NCBI GenBank assembly: GCA_002365025.1
Contig: DEYX01000123.1
Coordinates: forward strand, 1-17,000
Length of the DNA: 17,000 bases
Origin: Hungatella sp. UBA3147
GTDB taxonomy: Bacteria > Bacillota > Clostridia > Lachnospirales > Lachnospiraceae
Direction: 5' to 3'
A program made the translations under genes and the position numbers. Under the pieces are notes generated by a model that saw only the letters and a program-made list of their open reading frames with translations, was not told the DNA's origin and searched no databases. The first letter of the stretch is position 1. Each line of letters starts with the position of its first letter. Of this stretch, positions 1 to 6,711 are shown piece after piece.

Positions 1-351
1 TCCCATCATGGCACCTAAAATACCACCTGAGAAAAGTACAATTGATGGATCAGAAGTCATTTGTTGTGCTAAGAAAAACCCACCCATATCATTTGCTAAC
101 AGAGTTCCTGCAAACATTGCCGGATCTGCCCCTAACAATTTGTAAACAGGAACAATGATAGGACTTAGCCAGTCCGATAACTTCGGCGCCAAAACGATGA
201 TACCAGCCATTGAAAGCGCTAAGGAACCCATAGCCAGGATACCTTCTTCAAATTGTTTACCTAAACCAGTTTTATTGCCCAGGGAACGGTCGATTGCACC
301 TATGACCATTATAATTACCATAAGCCAAATTATGATTTCATTAATACTCAT
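1..351 (-). CDS. eutH: Ethanolamine transporter EutH, 5' part (C-terminus beyond the window)
   Basis: EutH is the inner-membrane ethanolamine permease of eut clusters. I translated the minus strand from the ATG at 351; it starts MSINEIIIWLMVIIMVIGA and stays open for 117 codons to the window edge. Enterobacterial EutH, recalled from memory, has closely similar blocks: QFEEG, an AMG-ALA-M helix, then PVYKLLGADPAMFAGTLLA and DMGGFFLA. Two to three hydrophobic segments are visible, fitting a multi-pass membrane protein of roughly 360-400 residues, so about two thirds is missing. The start is supported by TGGAG about 9 bases upstream; the ATG at 355 meets a stop after four codons. It lies 24 bases downstream of eutN and appears to belong to the same operon. 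The gene is truncated only by the window. Confidence 0.95.
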   Translation of the reverse strand, partial: MSINEIIIWLMVIIMVIGAIDRSLGNKTGLGKQFEEGILAMGSLALSMAGIIVLAPKLSDWLSPIIVPVYKLLGADPAMFAGTLLANDMGGFFLAQQMTSDPSIVLFSGGILGAMMG

Positions 352-375
352 TCATTTCACTCCATTCAGTTTTAA

Positions 376-648
376 TTATTCCTTTGGATAGTCCACAGTG
401 TCTATAATACCGACAATAACCATATCAACAGGAATACTTTTACCATCAAAAGATAGACGGCCAGAGCTGCCAGTTGTAATCAGTACAGATTCTCCAATGC
501 CCGCTCCTACATGATCAACTGCAACAACCAGTGCAGGATCAGCCTCATGTTCGTTTCGTTGTTTTTCAATAAGCAGGAACTTTAAACCATTTAACTTTTC
601 ATCCTTGCGAGTAGCCCATAAGCTGCCAACAACTTTTCCAATGAACAT
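376..648 (-). CDS. eutN: Microcompartment vertex protein EutN (BMC-P pentamer)
   Basis: EutN/CcmL-family proteins form the pentamers that cap the vertices of the microcompartment shell. The 90-residue product starts MFIGKVVGSLWATRK and contains the family's oligonucleotide-binding-like beta fold, with HVGAGIGESVLITTGSSGR in the middle and a PVDMVIVGIID strand at the end. Length is typical (about 90-100). I chose the ATG at 648 rather than the upstream in-frame start at 678. AAAGGAG lies 6 bases upstream of 648, and the longer version would add 10 residues foreign to the family and overlap the preceding gene. It sits between the conserved eut protein of unknown function and eutH. Confidence 0.93.
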   Translation of the reverse strand: MFIGKVVGSLWATRKDEKLNGLKFLLIEKQRNEHEADPALVVAVDHVGAGIGESVLITTGSSGRLSFDGKSIPVDMVIVGIIDTVDYPKE

Positions 649-661
649 AGCATGCTCCTTT

Positions 662-1279
662 CTATACGATCTCAACACCTAAATCCCGCAAATAATCCCT
701 GGCCAATGCTGTAACAATGATGTTCCTATCTGTTTCAAAGATGTCTCCTGCATGTAAGTTCAGGTTTCGCACTTTTGCTATGGTAAGAAGTTCTTTCCTA
801 TCACTCTTATTCGTTATATCTTTTATTTCCTGATTAATCGTTTCATTTATCTTTTCAAAATGCTTTAACGGAAGTATAGAAGCACCATATCTTACCAATT
901 GGTTTTTATAATTCTCAAGGACCTTCAGCAATGCTCGCGGGGCCACATGCTGACTTGCAAGAAGTTCCATTCCTTCTTCTAAGAAAAAAACTTTCTTTTT
1001 ATTTAATAAACGTTGAAAAATAATTACTTCATCTTCTGTTTGAGGAAGACCCAGTGCAATGCGATTCATATTTAAAATAGTTAGTTCAGTAACGATTACT
1101 ATATCAGTATCCGATTTATCTTTTACTGACCCTATTTCATAGCCTCTATTTACATAGTAAGTCCGAATACCTGAATATTCTTTCCCTATAAAAACAAAGG
1201 TCTTTCTATGTTCTTCCTTCTGCAAACGTTGTATGATAATATCAGTGATTTTTTGCACTATTATTTCATTATTGTCCAT
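662..1279 (-). CDS. Conserved Firmicutes ethanolamine-utilisation protein of unknown function
   Basis: A 205-residue soluble protein. Its position between eutD and eutN and its pattern match the conserved hypothetical 'ethanolamine utilization protein' found in Firmicutes eut clusters; the function is unknown to me. The first ~22 residues (MDNNEIIVQKITDIIIQRLQ) form an amphipathic helix like the encapsulation peptides that direct enzymes into microcompartments. Residues ~25-105 alternate beta strands and helices, as in a flavodoxin or Rossmann-like fold (TFVFIGKEYSGI, DIVIVTELT, KKVFFLEEG). The last ~20 residues (IIVTALARDYLRDLGVEIV) resemble the N-terminal module of the EutT-like protein encoded at 1931-2668. 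I chose the ATG at 1279, five bases after the eutD stop and preceded by AAGAGGTGA; the GTG at 1288 has no usable ribosome site. Confidence 0.75.
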   Translation of the reverse strand: MDNNEIIVQKITDIIIQRLQKEEHRKTFVFIGKEYSGIRTYYVNRGYEIGSVKDKSDTDIVIVTELTILNMNRIALGLPQTEDEVIIFQRLLNKKKVFFLEEGMELLASQHVAPRALLKVLENYKNQLVRYGASILPLKHFEKINETINQEIKDITNKSDRKELLTIAKVRNLNLHAGDIFETDRNIIVTALARDYLRDLGVEIV

Positions 1280-1284
1280 CCATA

Positions 1285-1920
1285 TCACCTCTTAACAATA
1301 CACCCACGAACACCTTTACTATGACCACAAGCATTTGCTTCATCGTAATCAATGTGCATATAAGTCTCAAACTTGGGACTTATTCTCACCATGACATCCT
1401 CAAATATAAGTGGTCTTTTACTAAACACTTGGACAGATACTCTCTCCTGATCTTTAACACCTAACTTTTCAGCATCTGTATCTTTTACATGAATATGGCG
1501 TTTTGCAACTATAACACCTCTATCTAAAACAATAGTCTTAGAGCCTTTCCTCACAATAATCCCTGGAGTGTTATCAATATTACCACTTAATTGAACTGGC
1601 GCATTTACACCCAGCGAACGTGCATCTGTTAATGAAACCTCCACTTGACAGTTTTTTCGCTCTGGCCCAAGAATAATAACATCGTGAATCGTGCCTTTCG
1701 GTCCTTCAATACTCACTCGTTCTTCTGATGCAAATTCGCCTGGCTGCGATAAATACTTTGTTGGGTGTAATTGATACCCCGCACCAAAGAGGGTATCGAT
1801 TGCCTCCCGATCCAGATGGATATGGCGTCCACTAGCTTCAATTTCAAAAGAATGATCCATTATTTCTTGTATACGAGAGACAACTGAATCTACAATTGTG
1901 TCAATACTATAATCAGTCAT
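1285..1920 (-). CDS. eutD: Phosphotransacylase of the PduL family (EutD role)
   Basis: PduL-family phosphotransacylases interconvert acyl-CoA and acyl-phosphate, here presumably acetyl-CoA to acetyl-phosphate, recycling CoA for EutE and feeding ATP formation. The 211-residue protein shows both zinc-binding histidine blocks of the family: SGRHIHLDRE (H33, H35) and AKRHIHVKDTDAEKLGV (H142, H144), with a further histidine-rich stretch near residues 189-200. It is not the Pta-type EutD of enteric bacteria. The symbol follows the pathway role; pduL would be the family name. An amphipathic N-terminal helix (TDYSIDTIVDSVVSRIQEIM) looks like an encapsulation peptide. The start is preceded by AGGGGTGA and lies 10 bases after the eutT-like stop. 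Confidence 0.92.
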   Translation of the reverse strand: MTDYSIDTIVDSVVSRIQEIMDHSFEIEASGRHIHLDREAIDTLFGAGYQLHPTKYLSQPGEFASEERVSIEGPKGTIHDVIILGPERKNCQVEVSLTDARSLGVNAPVQLSGNIDNTPGIIVRKGSKTIVLDRGVIVAKRHIHVKDTDAEKLGVKDQERVSVQVFSKRPLIFEDVMVRISPKFETYMHIDYDEANACGHSKGVRGCIVKR

Positions 1921-1930
1921 ATTATCACCC

Positions 1931-2668
1931 CTATTTTACTGAATTTTCTTTCATCTGCACCATCAAAACCCAACAATAATCCTTCAACGTAGTTGCAATC
2001 GAAATGCATTTTATATAATCCTCAAGTTTCAGGCCTTCCTTCATTTCTTTCGCAATAAAATGTTCTAATTCTTGTAGATATGCATGTAACTCAAATAAAG
2101 CAATGACACATTCTTCATCTTTATAGGATGGAATAAAGGAACCTTCTGGATACTTACTGTCAATGTATGGCTTTTTGTCTTCCAACAGCTTTTCAATTTC
2201 CTGTACCAGATCTAACCTGTATGAAGCTAAAGTCTCCATTGTTATTGTCTTGACTACCATTAGGATCGTATTTAAAGCATCTGCCAGCACCGTATTTCCT
2301 ATACAGTGACTTTTCTTTTGTAACGTCACTATATGACTTATTGTAATGTTAATTTTAATTCCAAATTGATAAGTTAAGTGACTTTTCCACATAACTTGTC
2401 CGTTTCCATTGATATATATTAAAACATCTTGGATATTATTTGCATCTGGGGGTTCCTTTGCTTTCAACCGGGTCATTGGGAAGGTTGCTTCTTGAGTCTT
2501 AGTCTCAGTTGCTTCTGGCATTTTCAAATATTCAATCGTGATATCCTTTAAATATTCTTTTGCAGAAGGTGTAATCACAGTCCCTGGTTCTAAAACTAAG
2601 ACCTTTGTTTCTTTTAAGTTCGTCGTACGTAGCAGTCTTTTTATTTTACTTTCCGTTAAAATGGCCAT
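1931..2668 (-). CDS. Divergent EutT-like protein (putative corrinoid adenosyltransferase, possibly inactive)
   Basis: A 245-residue protein in the place eutT occupies in Firmicutes eut operons. The N-terminal ~48 residues match the EutT start region (MAILTESKIKRLL, then VITPSAKEYLKDITIEYL at 31-48). The C-terminal half is mostly helical, and its layout (residues ~180-245) is only loosely like EutT. The H-X11-CC-X2-C metal motif of enteric EutT is absent; the four cysteines I see are scattered singly. A separate PduO-type adenosyltransferase is encoded at 11097-11675, so this protein may have lost or changed its activity. A weak GAGGGG lies about 12 bases before the ATG. Family membership is supported mainly by the N-terminus and position; the catalytic role is uncertain. 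Confidence 0.6.
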   Translation of the reverse strand: MAILTESKIKRLLRTTNLKETKVLVLEPGTVITPSAKEYLKDITIEYLKMPEATETKTQEATFPMTRLKAKEPPDANNIQDVLIYINGNGQVMWKSHLTYQFGIKINITISHIVTLQKKSHCIGNTVLADALNTILMVVKTITMETLASYRLDLVQEIEKLLEDKKPYIDSKYPEGSFIPSYKDEECVIALFELHAYLQELEHFIAKEMKEGLKLEDYIKCISIATTLKDYCWVLMVQMKENSVK

Positions 2669-2689
2669 TAGTACTCACTTCCCCTCGAT

Positions 2690-2729
2690 AAAGGAAAGGC
2701 TGGGCATATCCTTTTATTATGCCTCAGCC
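2690..2729 (-). terminator. Intra-operon stem-loop after eutM
   Basis: On the minus-strand transcript the arms GGCTGAGGCATA and TATGCCCAGCC pair over 11 bp with one bulged A and a 9-base loop, followed by TTTCCTTT. It lies between the eutM stop and the eutT-like start. The U-rich tail is interrupted, so it looks like a partial terminator or an mRNA-stabilising 3' hairpin rather than a full stop. It could set high eutM expression relative to the genes beyond it. Confidence 0.6.
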
Positions 2730-2760
2730 TCACTTTAAATCTTGCAACTTTAAGCGTTCA

Positions 2761-3060
2761 TCATGAGTTTGAAGCCTGTGAATCGTATTTTGGAAGGATT
2801 ACATCTACTTCCATATGCGGACGTGGAATTACATGAACAGATATTAATTCACCAACTGCTTCTGCCGCTGCAGCTCCAGCATCTGTTGCTGCTTTAACAG
2901 CTCCTACATCCCCACGAACCATAACTGTTACCAGTCCGCCGCCTACTTGTTCTTTTCCAATTAACGTTACATTTGCTGCTTTAACCATTGCATCTGCCGC
3001 CTCTACTGCAGCTACCAATCCTTTTGTTTCAATCATTCCTAATGCGTTTGTATTAGCCAT
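2761..3060 (-). CDS. eutM: Major microcompartment shell protein EutM (BMC-H hexamer)
   Basis: A canonical single BMC-domain shell protein of 99 residues. It starts MANTNALGMIETKGLVAAVE, followed by the family's pore-region block (KEQVGGGLVTVMVRGDVGAVK) and the closing VHVIPRPHMEVDVILP strand. Such proteins form the flat hexamers making up most of the shell facets, with a small central pore for substrates. A strong TAGGAGGA lies 8-9 bases upstream of the ATG, consistent with high expression, and a stem-loop follows the gene. There is a 59-base gap between the eutE stop and this start. EutM is certain as a BMC-H protein; the M rather than PduA/PduJ label rests on the eut context. Confidence 0.94.
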   Translation of the reverse strand: MANTNALGMIETKGLVAAVEAADAMVKAANVTLIGKEQVGGGLVTVMVRGDVGAVKAATDAGAAAAEAVGELISVHVIPRPHMEVDVILPKYDSQASNS

Positions 3061-3119
3061 TGTCTCTTCCTCCTAGATTATATTTTTAATTAGTTATCAA
3101 TGATTGTGTTGCTCTTTGC

Positions 3120-4598
3120 TTATTTCAGCTTTTGCAGAACACGTTCAACGAGTAAATCGATTAATTGATCTTTATTAAGTCCCAAGTTTTCAACAGCCTT
3201 CCCACTGCCATCTTCAAATTTATCTTCTCCACGTATTTCATCTAATGTCCTGACGCCATAAACAACTCGGCGAAGATTAAATAAATTCTGTGGGCCAACA
3301 TTGTCAGAAGTAGAACTTCCTCCTATAGCACCACAACCCAGGGTCAAGGCAGGTCTAAGGTTAGTCGTTGCTCCGATTCCGCCTAATGTAGCCGAACAGT
3401 TTATAAGCAGCCGAGAAACCGGCACTTTTAAGGCAAAATCTTCTATGATTTTATTGTTAGCTGTGTGAATAACCATCGTGTGCCCTGCACCTTCAAAGTT
3501 TAAAATCTTGATGCTTAAATCGCGGGCTTCATCCCAAGTATTTACCGTATAGAAGGCTAATATCGGTGTTAATTTTTCCCTTGAAAAAGGTGCAAGATCA
3601 CCAACACGTGTTTCTTCGGCAATAAGAACTTTTGCATCATCTGGTACAGTAATACCGGCTAATTCAGCAATAACCTGTGCCGTCCTTCCAACGATCTTAG
3701 GATTCATTGTACCGTTTGGCCGTAGAATATACTTTTCAAGTTTTAGTGCATCATTTTTTGATAAGAAATAGCCACCTTGTTTCTTGAATTCTGAAATCAC
3801 CTTTTCTCTACTGATTTCTTCAACAATAATAGACTGTTCCGATGCACAAATTGTACCATTATCAAATGTCTTAGATTCAAGAATAAGCTCAACTGCTTTC
3901 GTGATATTTGCACTACGCTCTATAAATGCAGGTCCATTACCCGGCCCTACTCCAATTGCCGGTGTTCCAGAGGAGTAAGCTGCACGAACCATTGCAGATC
4001 CGCCAGTAGCAAGAATTAATTTTGTATTTTCATTTTTCATTAATTCATTCGTTGCCTGTGTTGTAACGGTTGTAATTACACTAATAGCACCATCCGGTAA
4101 ACCAACGCTTTTTCCTGCTTCATTTATGATGCGAACTGTTTCCTTGATACAATTTAATGCACTTGGGTGAGGTGAAAATACAATGGAATTTCCTGCCTTA
4201 ATGCTTATTAGTGCCTTGTAGATCACTGTTGATGTCGGATTTGTTGAAGGAATAAGTCCCGCAATGACTCCAACAGGAACAGCTACTTCCATATATTTTG
4301 CTTCTATATTATTTGAGATTATACCTACTGTCTTCATATCTTTTATTGAGTTTAATAAATCTCTTGATGCAAAGGCATTTTTAAGGACTTTGTCCTGCCA
4401 TTTTCCAAACCCTGTTTCTTCTTGTGCCATTTTAGCCAGCTTCAAACGATTGTCAAAAGCTGCTTTTGCCATAGCCTTACAAATGGTGTCGATTTCTTCT
4501 TGAGATAACTTGGCTATTTCTATTTGCGCTTCTTTTGCTTTCTTCAGTAAATCCCTGGTTTCTTGAATTGAAACAAGATCTTTATCAATCAATCCCAT
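3120..4598 (-). CDS. eutE: CoA-acylating acetaldehyde dehydrogenase EutE
   Basis: Oxidises acetaldehyde to acetyl-CoA with NAD+ and CoA inside the microcompartment. The 492-residue protein has the aldehyde dehydrogenase layout: N-terminal helices, a nucleotide-binding region with GLIPSTNPTSTVIYKAL, and the catalytic-cysteine block FDNGTICASEQS (Cys251). The last 19 residues (LNKDQLIDLLVERVLQKLK) form an amphipathic helix after an acidic, flexible linker, which looks like a C-terminal encapsulation peptide. I chose the ATG at 4598, with AAGGAG about 9 bases upstream. The in-frame ATG at 4631 would add 11 residues reading through the end of the preceding gene without a better ribosome site. The chosen start overlaps the upstream shell gene by 14 bases, suggesting translational coupling. 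Confidence 0.95.
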   Translation of the reverse strand: MGLIDKDLVSIQETRDLLKKAKEAQIEIAKLSQEEIDTICKAMAKAAFDNRLKLAKMAQEETGFGKWQDKVLKNAFASRDLLNSIKDMKTVGIISNNIEAKYMEVAVPVGVIAGLIPSTNPTSTVIYKALISIKAGNSIVFSPHPSALNCIKETVRIINEAGKSVGLPDGAISVITTVTTQATNELMKNENTKLILATGGSAMVRAAYSSGTPAIGVGPGNGPAFIERSANITKAVELILESKTFDNGTICASEQSIIVEEISREKVISEFKKQGGYFLSKNDALKLEKYILRPNGTMNPKIVGRTAQVIAELAGITVPDDAKVLIAEETRVGDLAPFSREKLTPILAFYTVNTWDEARDLSIKILNFEGAGHTMVIHTANNKIIEDFALKVPVSRLLINCSATLGGIGATTNLRPALTLGCGAIGGSSTSDNVGPQNLFNLRRVVYGVRTLDEIRGEDKFEDGSGKAVENLGLNKDQLIDLLVERVLQKLK

Positions 4599-5106
4599 TA
4601 TGCTTAACTCCTTTATCCAGCAATGTTTCAATAAGCACTGCTTTGTTAGCAGATTTAATTTCTGACTTCTTTATGGTAGAAAGATTTGATTTATATGCAA
4701 GTGAGCGTAAATCGGCCACTCTCAATTTTTCCAGCTGTTCTTTATCAAAGGATGAATCTTCATCTTTCTCTATTTCTTCTATAATCGGTTGATTTGATTC
4801 ATTTGAGTCCGAAGGATTATCTTCCTTTTTACCAAATGATTTCATCAACATCTGCTCAACTTGGCCATCCAAGCGTGGGATAACATGACTACTGATAAGA
4901 CAATTCTTATCTGCCACAGCAACTTCACCTGCCTTAATAGCTGCTTTTACTGCCGCAACATCTCCAATAATATGAATTGTTGTCAATCCTCCACGGATTG
5001 TTTCATTTCCAAGTAGAAATACATCTGCCTCCTTTAAAGCTGCATCTGCTGCCAGGATAGCTCCTAATTTTCCACGTACTTCAATTTGACCTAAAGCTTT
5101 AGCCAT
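4585..5106 (-). CDS. EutK-like shell protein: BMC domain plus C-terminal SAP/Rho_N-like domain
   Basis: A 173-residue protein. Residues 1-~86 are a BMC shell domain (GQIEVRGKLGAILAADAALK, RGGLTTIHIIGDVAAVKAA, SHVIPRLD). Residues ~92-120 are an acidic, low-complexity linker. Residues ~121-166 (DKEQLEKLRVADLRSLAYK through NKAVLIETLLDKG) have the L-x-x-L-x-V-x-x-L-R-x-L-A-K ... K-x-x-L-I-x-x-LL pattern of SAP or Rho N-terminal-like helical domains, which often bind nucleic acid. Enteric EutK also has a BMC domain plus a C-terminal nucleic-acid-binding-type domain, but that one is a winged-helix-like fold, so this is an analogous rather than identical fusion. It lies between eutL and eutE; AGGCGG precedes the ATG by about 8 bases. 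The domain call is by pattern only. Confidence 0.85.
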   Translation of the reverse strand: MAKALGQIEVRGKLGAILAADAALKEADVFLLGNETIRGGLTTIHIIGDVAAVKAAIKAGEVAVADKNCLISSHVIPRLDGQVEQMLMKSFGKKEDNPSDSNESNQPIIEEIEKDEDSSFDKEQLEKLRVADLRSLAYKSNLSTIKKSEIKSANKAVLIETLLDKGVKHNGID

Positions 5107-5117
5107 ATGAATGCCGC

Positions 5118-5771
5118 CTAGTAACTAGTTGGGTTGTCAGCAACGGCTTCTACAGCTTTAGCAAATGATTCACACGCTGATCTACAAGCAGATTGAGACC
5201 CTGTCAGTAATGCTCCTGCAAAGTTTGTTTCAGATGGAGGTCCATAAAATACACTCATTTTTACATCAGCAGCTTTCAAAGCCGAATCGATAGCTACCAT
5301 TGCTTCAAGGGGTGGTGCTATTAAATAGGCAATGGCTTCTCCTTCTTTCACATTTGCTCCTTTTGAAAGATAAGAACCAGTTCTCGATACACAGTGGGCA
5401 AAATAAATGATTGAGTTATCATCATTTGCACTATAAAAGCTGGCTTCATTATTTATTACCTCAATCGCACGATCCAAACCACTTCGTACCTCTGCTGGAC
5501 TTGGACCAGCTAAAATTCCAATAACTTCTCCTGCTAGTTTTGTAGAAGCATTCGCAGCTCCGGCATACATACTTCTTGCATATACAACCGCTACATCAGA
5601 TGCCTTCGTTGCTTCATCTAATGCCACATAGGTTACATCATCAGAATCAGAAGTAATAATTCCTAGACTTTTTTGATTTGATGCTAATTTTAATTCCTTT
5701 GCCAATCCATCATCAACATTGGGAATAATTTTTACGCTTAGAACATTTGCACCTAATCGTTCGTTTTTCAT
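5118..5771 (-). CDS. eutL: Microcompartment shell protein EutL (BMC-T trimer)
   Basis: EutL is a tandem-BMC shell protein that forms pseudohexameric trimers with a gated pore, thought to pass larger molecules such as cofactors. The 217-residue protein shows the EutL opening (LGANVLSVKIIPNVDDGLAK), the first domain's ALDEATKASDVAVVYARSMYAG and AGPSPAEVRSGL, then a second domain with IAPPLEAMVAIDSALKAADV and FYGPPSETNFAGALLTGS. Length is that of the family. AAAAGGAGG lies 8 bases before the ATG. It is followed 11 bases later by the EutK-like shell gene and preceded by eutC; the eutBC-eutL order matches other eut operons. Confidence 0.96.
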   Translation of the reverse strand: MKNERLGANVLSVKIIPNVDDGLAKELKLASNQKSLGIITSDSDDVTYVALDEATKASDVAVVYARSMYAGAANASTKLAGEVIGILAGPSPAEVRSGLDRAIEVINNEASFYSANDDNSIIYFAHCVSRTGSYLSKGANVKEGEAIAYLIAPPLEAMVAIDSALKAADVKMSVFYGPPSETNFAGALLTGSQSACRSACESFAKAVEAVADNPTSY

Positions 5772-5802
5772 TAGGAAACCTCCTTTTTAAATCAAACGGT
5801 TT

Positions 5803-6711
5803 TTATTTTTCTTTCAAATCTAACCCAGACACTTTTTTATCTAACATTCTCTTGATAATTTCAGCAATATAAGCTCCTGCTTCTACTGCTGGAGTTCCTT
5901 GTCTGTGAATATTGGAAACTACTGTCCTTCTGGCTTCAGGCATACCAACGGTAGGTTTATAAGCGATATACGCACTCATAGATTCTGCTGTAACAAGGCC
6001 TGGTCTTTCTCCGATAAAAAGACAGACGACTTCAGCTCCTGTTGCTTCACCAATTGGATCCATAGCAGGGACGCGGCAATGTTTTATAAAAACAACCTGT
6101 CCAAAGTCAAGTCCAAACATCTTGAGCCCTTGTTGTAAAGAAGGTAAAACATCTCTGATATTTGCCTCTATTGCTGCTGAACTTAAACCATCACCAACGA
6201 TAACTTGAACTTTCTGATTTGGTTTCACCGCATTTTTTATTGTATTGATTGCTTCATTTGAAAACTTACGGCCTAAGTCCGGACGTGTAACATATTCGTC
6301 TTTATCCTTGCATTCTGTAGCAACCTCTACAAATCCCATCTCTTTAATTAAATCTTCTTTGACATAGGAGAATACAGCATCCTGGGCAGCCGCATGGTCT
6401 GCACGGAATCGAAGACTAGGCTCCGTCAAATATCTTGTACCTGTCCTCCACAATCCCAGGCGGGCTGGTGTATAGGACTTCATTTTTAAATAGCCTTCTT
6501 TATCTGCTGCATTCGGAACTAAAAATTGCTTGCGTATATCTACTTCTGTAATATCTGGTATAAATCCCTCTTCCACTACGCAGGACTTCGCCGATTGTTT
6601 GGTGTTTACAGCTGCTGCCTCTTTTGATGGACCATTTGTAACTGGCGGTACTTCATTTACCATTTCATTTAAAATCGATTTAATCATTTCTTTTAAGTTT
6701 AATTCGTCCAT
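5803..6711 (-). CDS. eutC: Ethanolamine ammonia-lyase small subunit EutC
   Basis: EutC is the light chain of the adenosylcobalamin-dependent ethanolamine ammonia-lyase, which converts ethanolamine to acetaldehyde and ammonia. The 302-residue sequence shows the family blocks RLGLWRTGTRYLTEPSLRF (84-102), RADHAAAQDAV (103-113), VGDGLSSAAI (172-181) and the strongly conserved IGERPGLVTAESMSAY (233-248). The first ~20 residues (MDELNLKEMIKSILNEMVNE) form an amphipathic helix joined by a Pro/Thr/Ala-rich linker. This fits the known role of the EutC N-terminus in packaging the enzyme into the shell. The ATG overlaps the eutB stop by one base (TAATG) with AGGAGGGG just upstream inside eutB, giving coupled, near-equal synthesis of both subunits. 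Confidence 0.97.
   Translation of the reverse strand: MDELNLKEMIKSILNEMVNEVPPVTNGPSKEAAAVNTKQSAKSCVVEEGFIPDITEVDIRKQFLVPNAADKEGYLKMKSYTPARLGLWRTGTRYLTEPSLRFRADHAAAQDAVFSYVKEDLIKEMGFVEVATECKDKDEYVTRPDLGRKFSNEAINTIKNAVKPNQKVQVIVGDGLSSAAIEANIRDVLPSLQQGLKMFGLDFGQVVFIKHCRVPAMDPIGEATGAEVVCLFIGERPGLVTAESMSAYIAYKPTVGMPEARRTVVSNIHRQGTPAVEAGAYIAEIIKRMLDKKVSGLDLKEK

Noticed and set aside
4535..4792. Plus-strand frame antisense to the EutK-like gene
   Set aside because: It is a shadow of the shell gene on the opposite strand, with no similarity to known proteins and no start signals.
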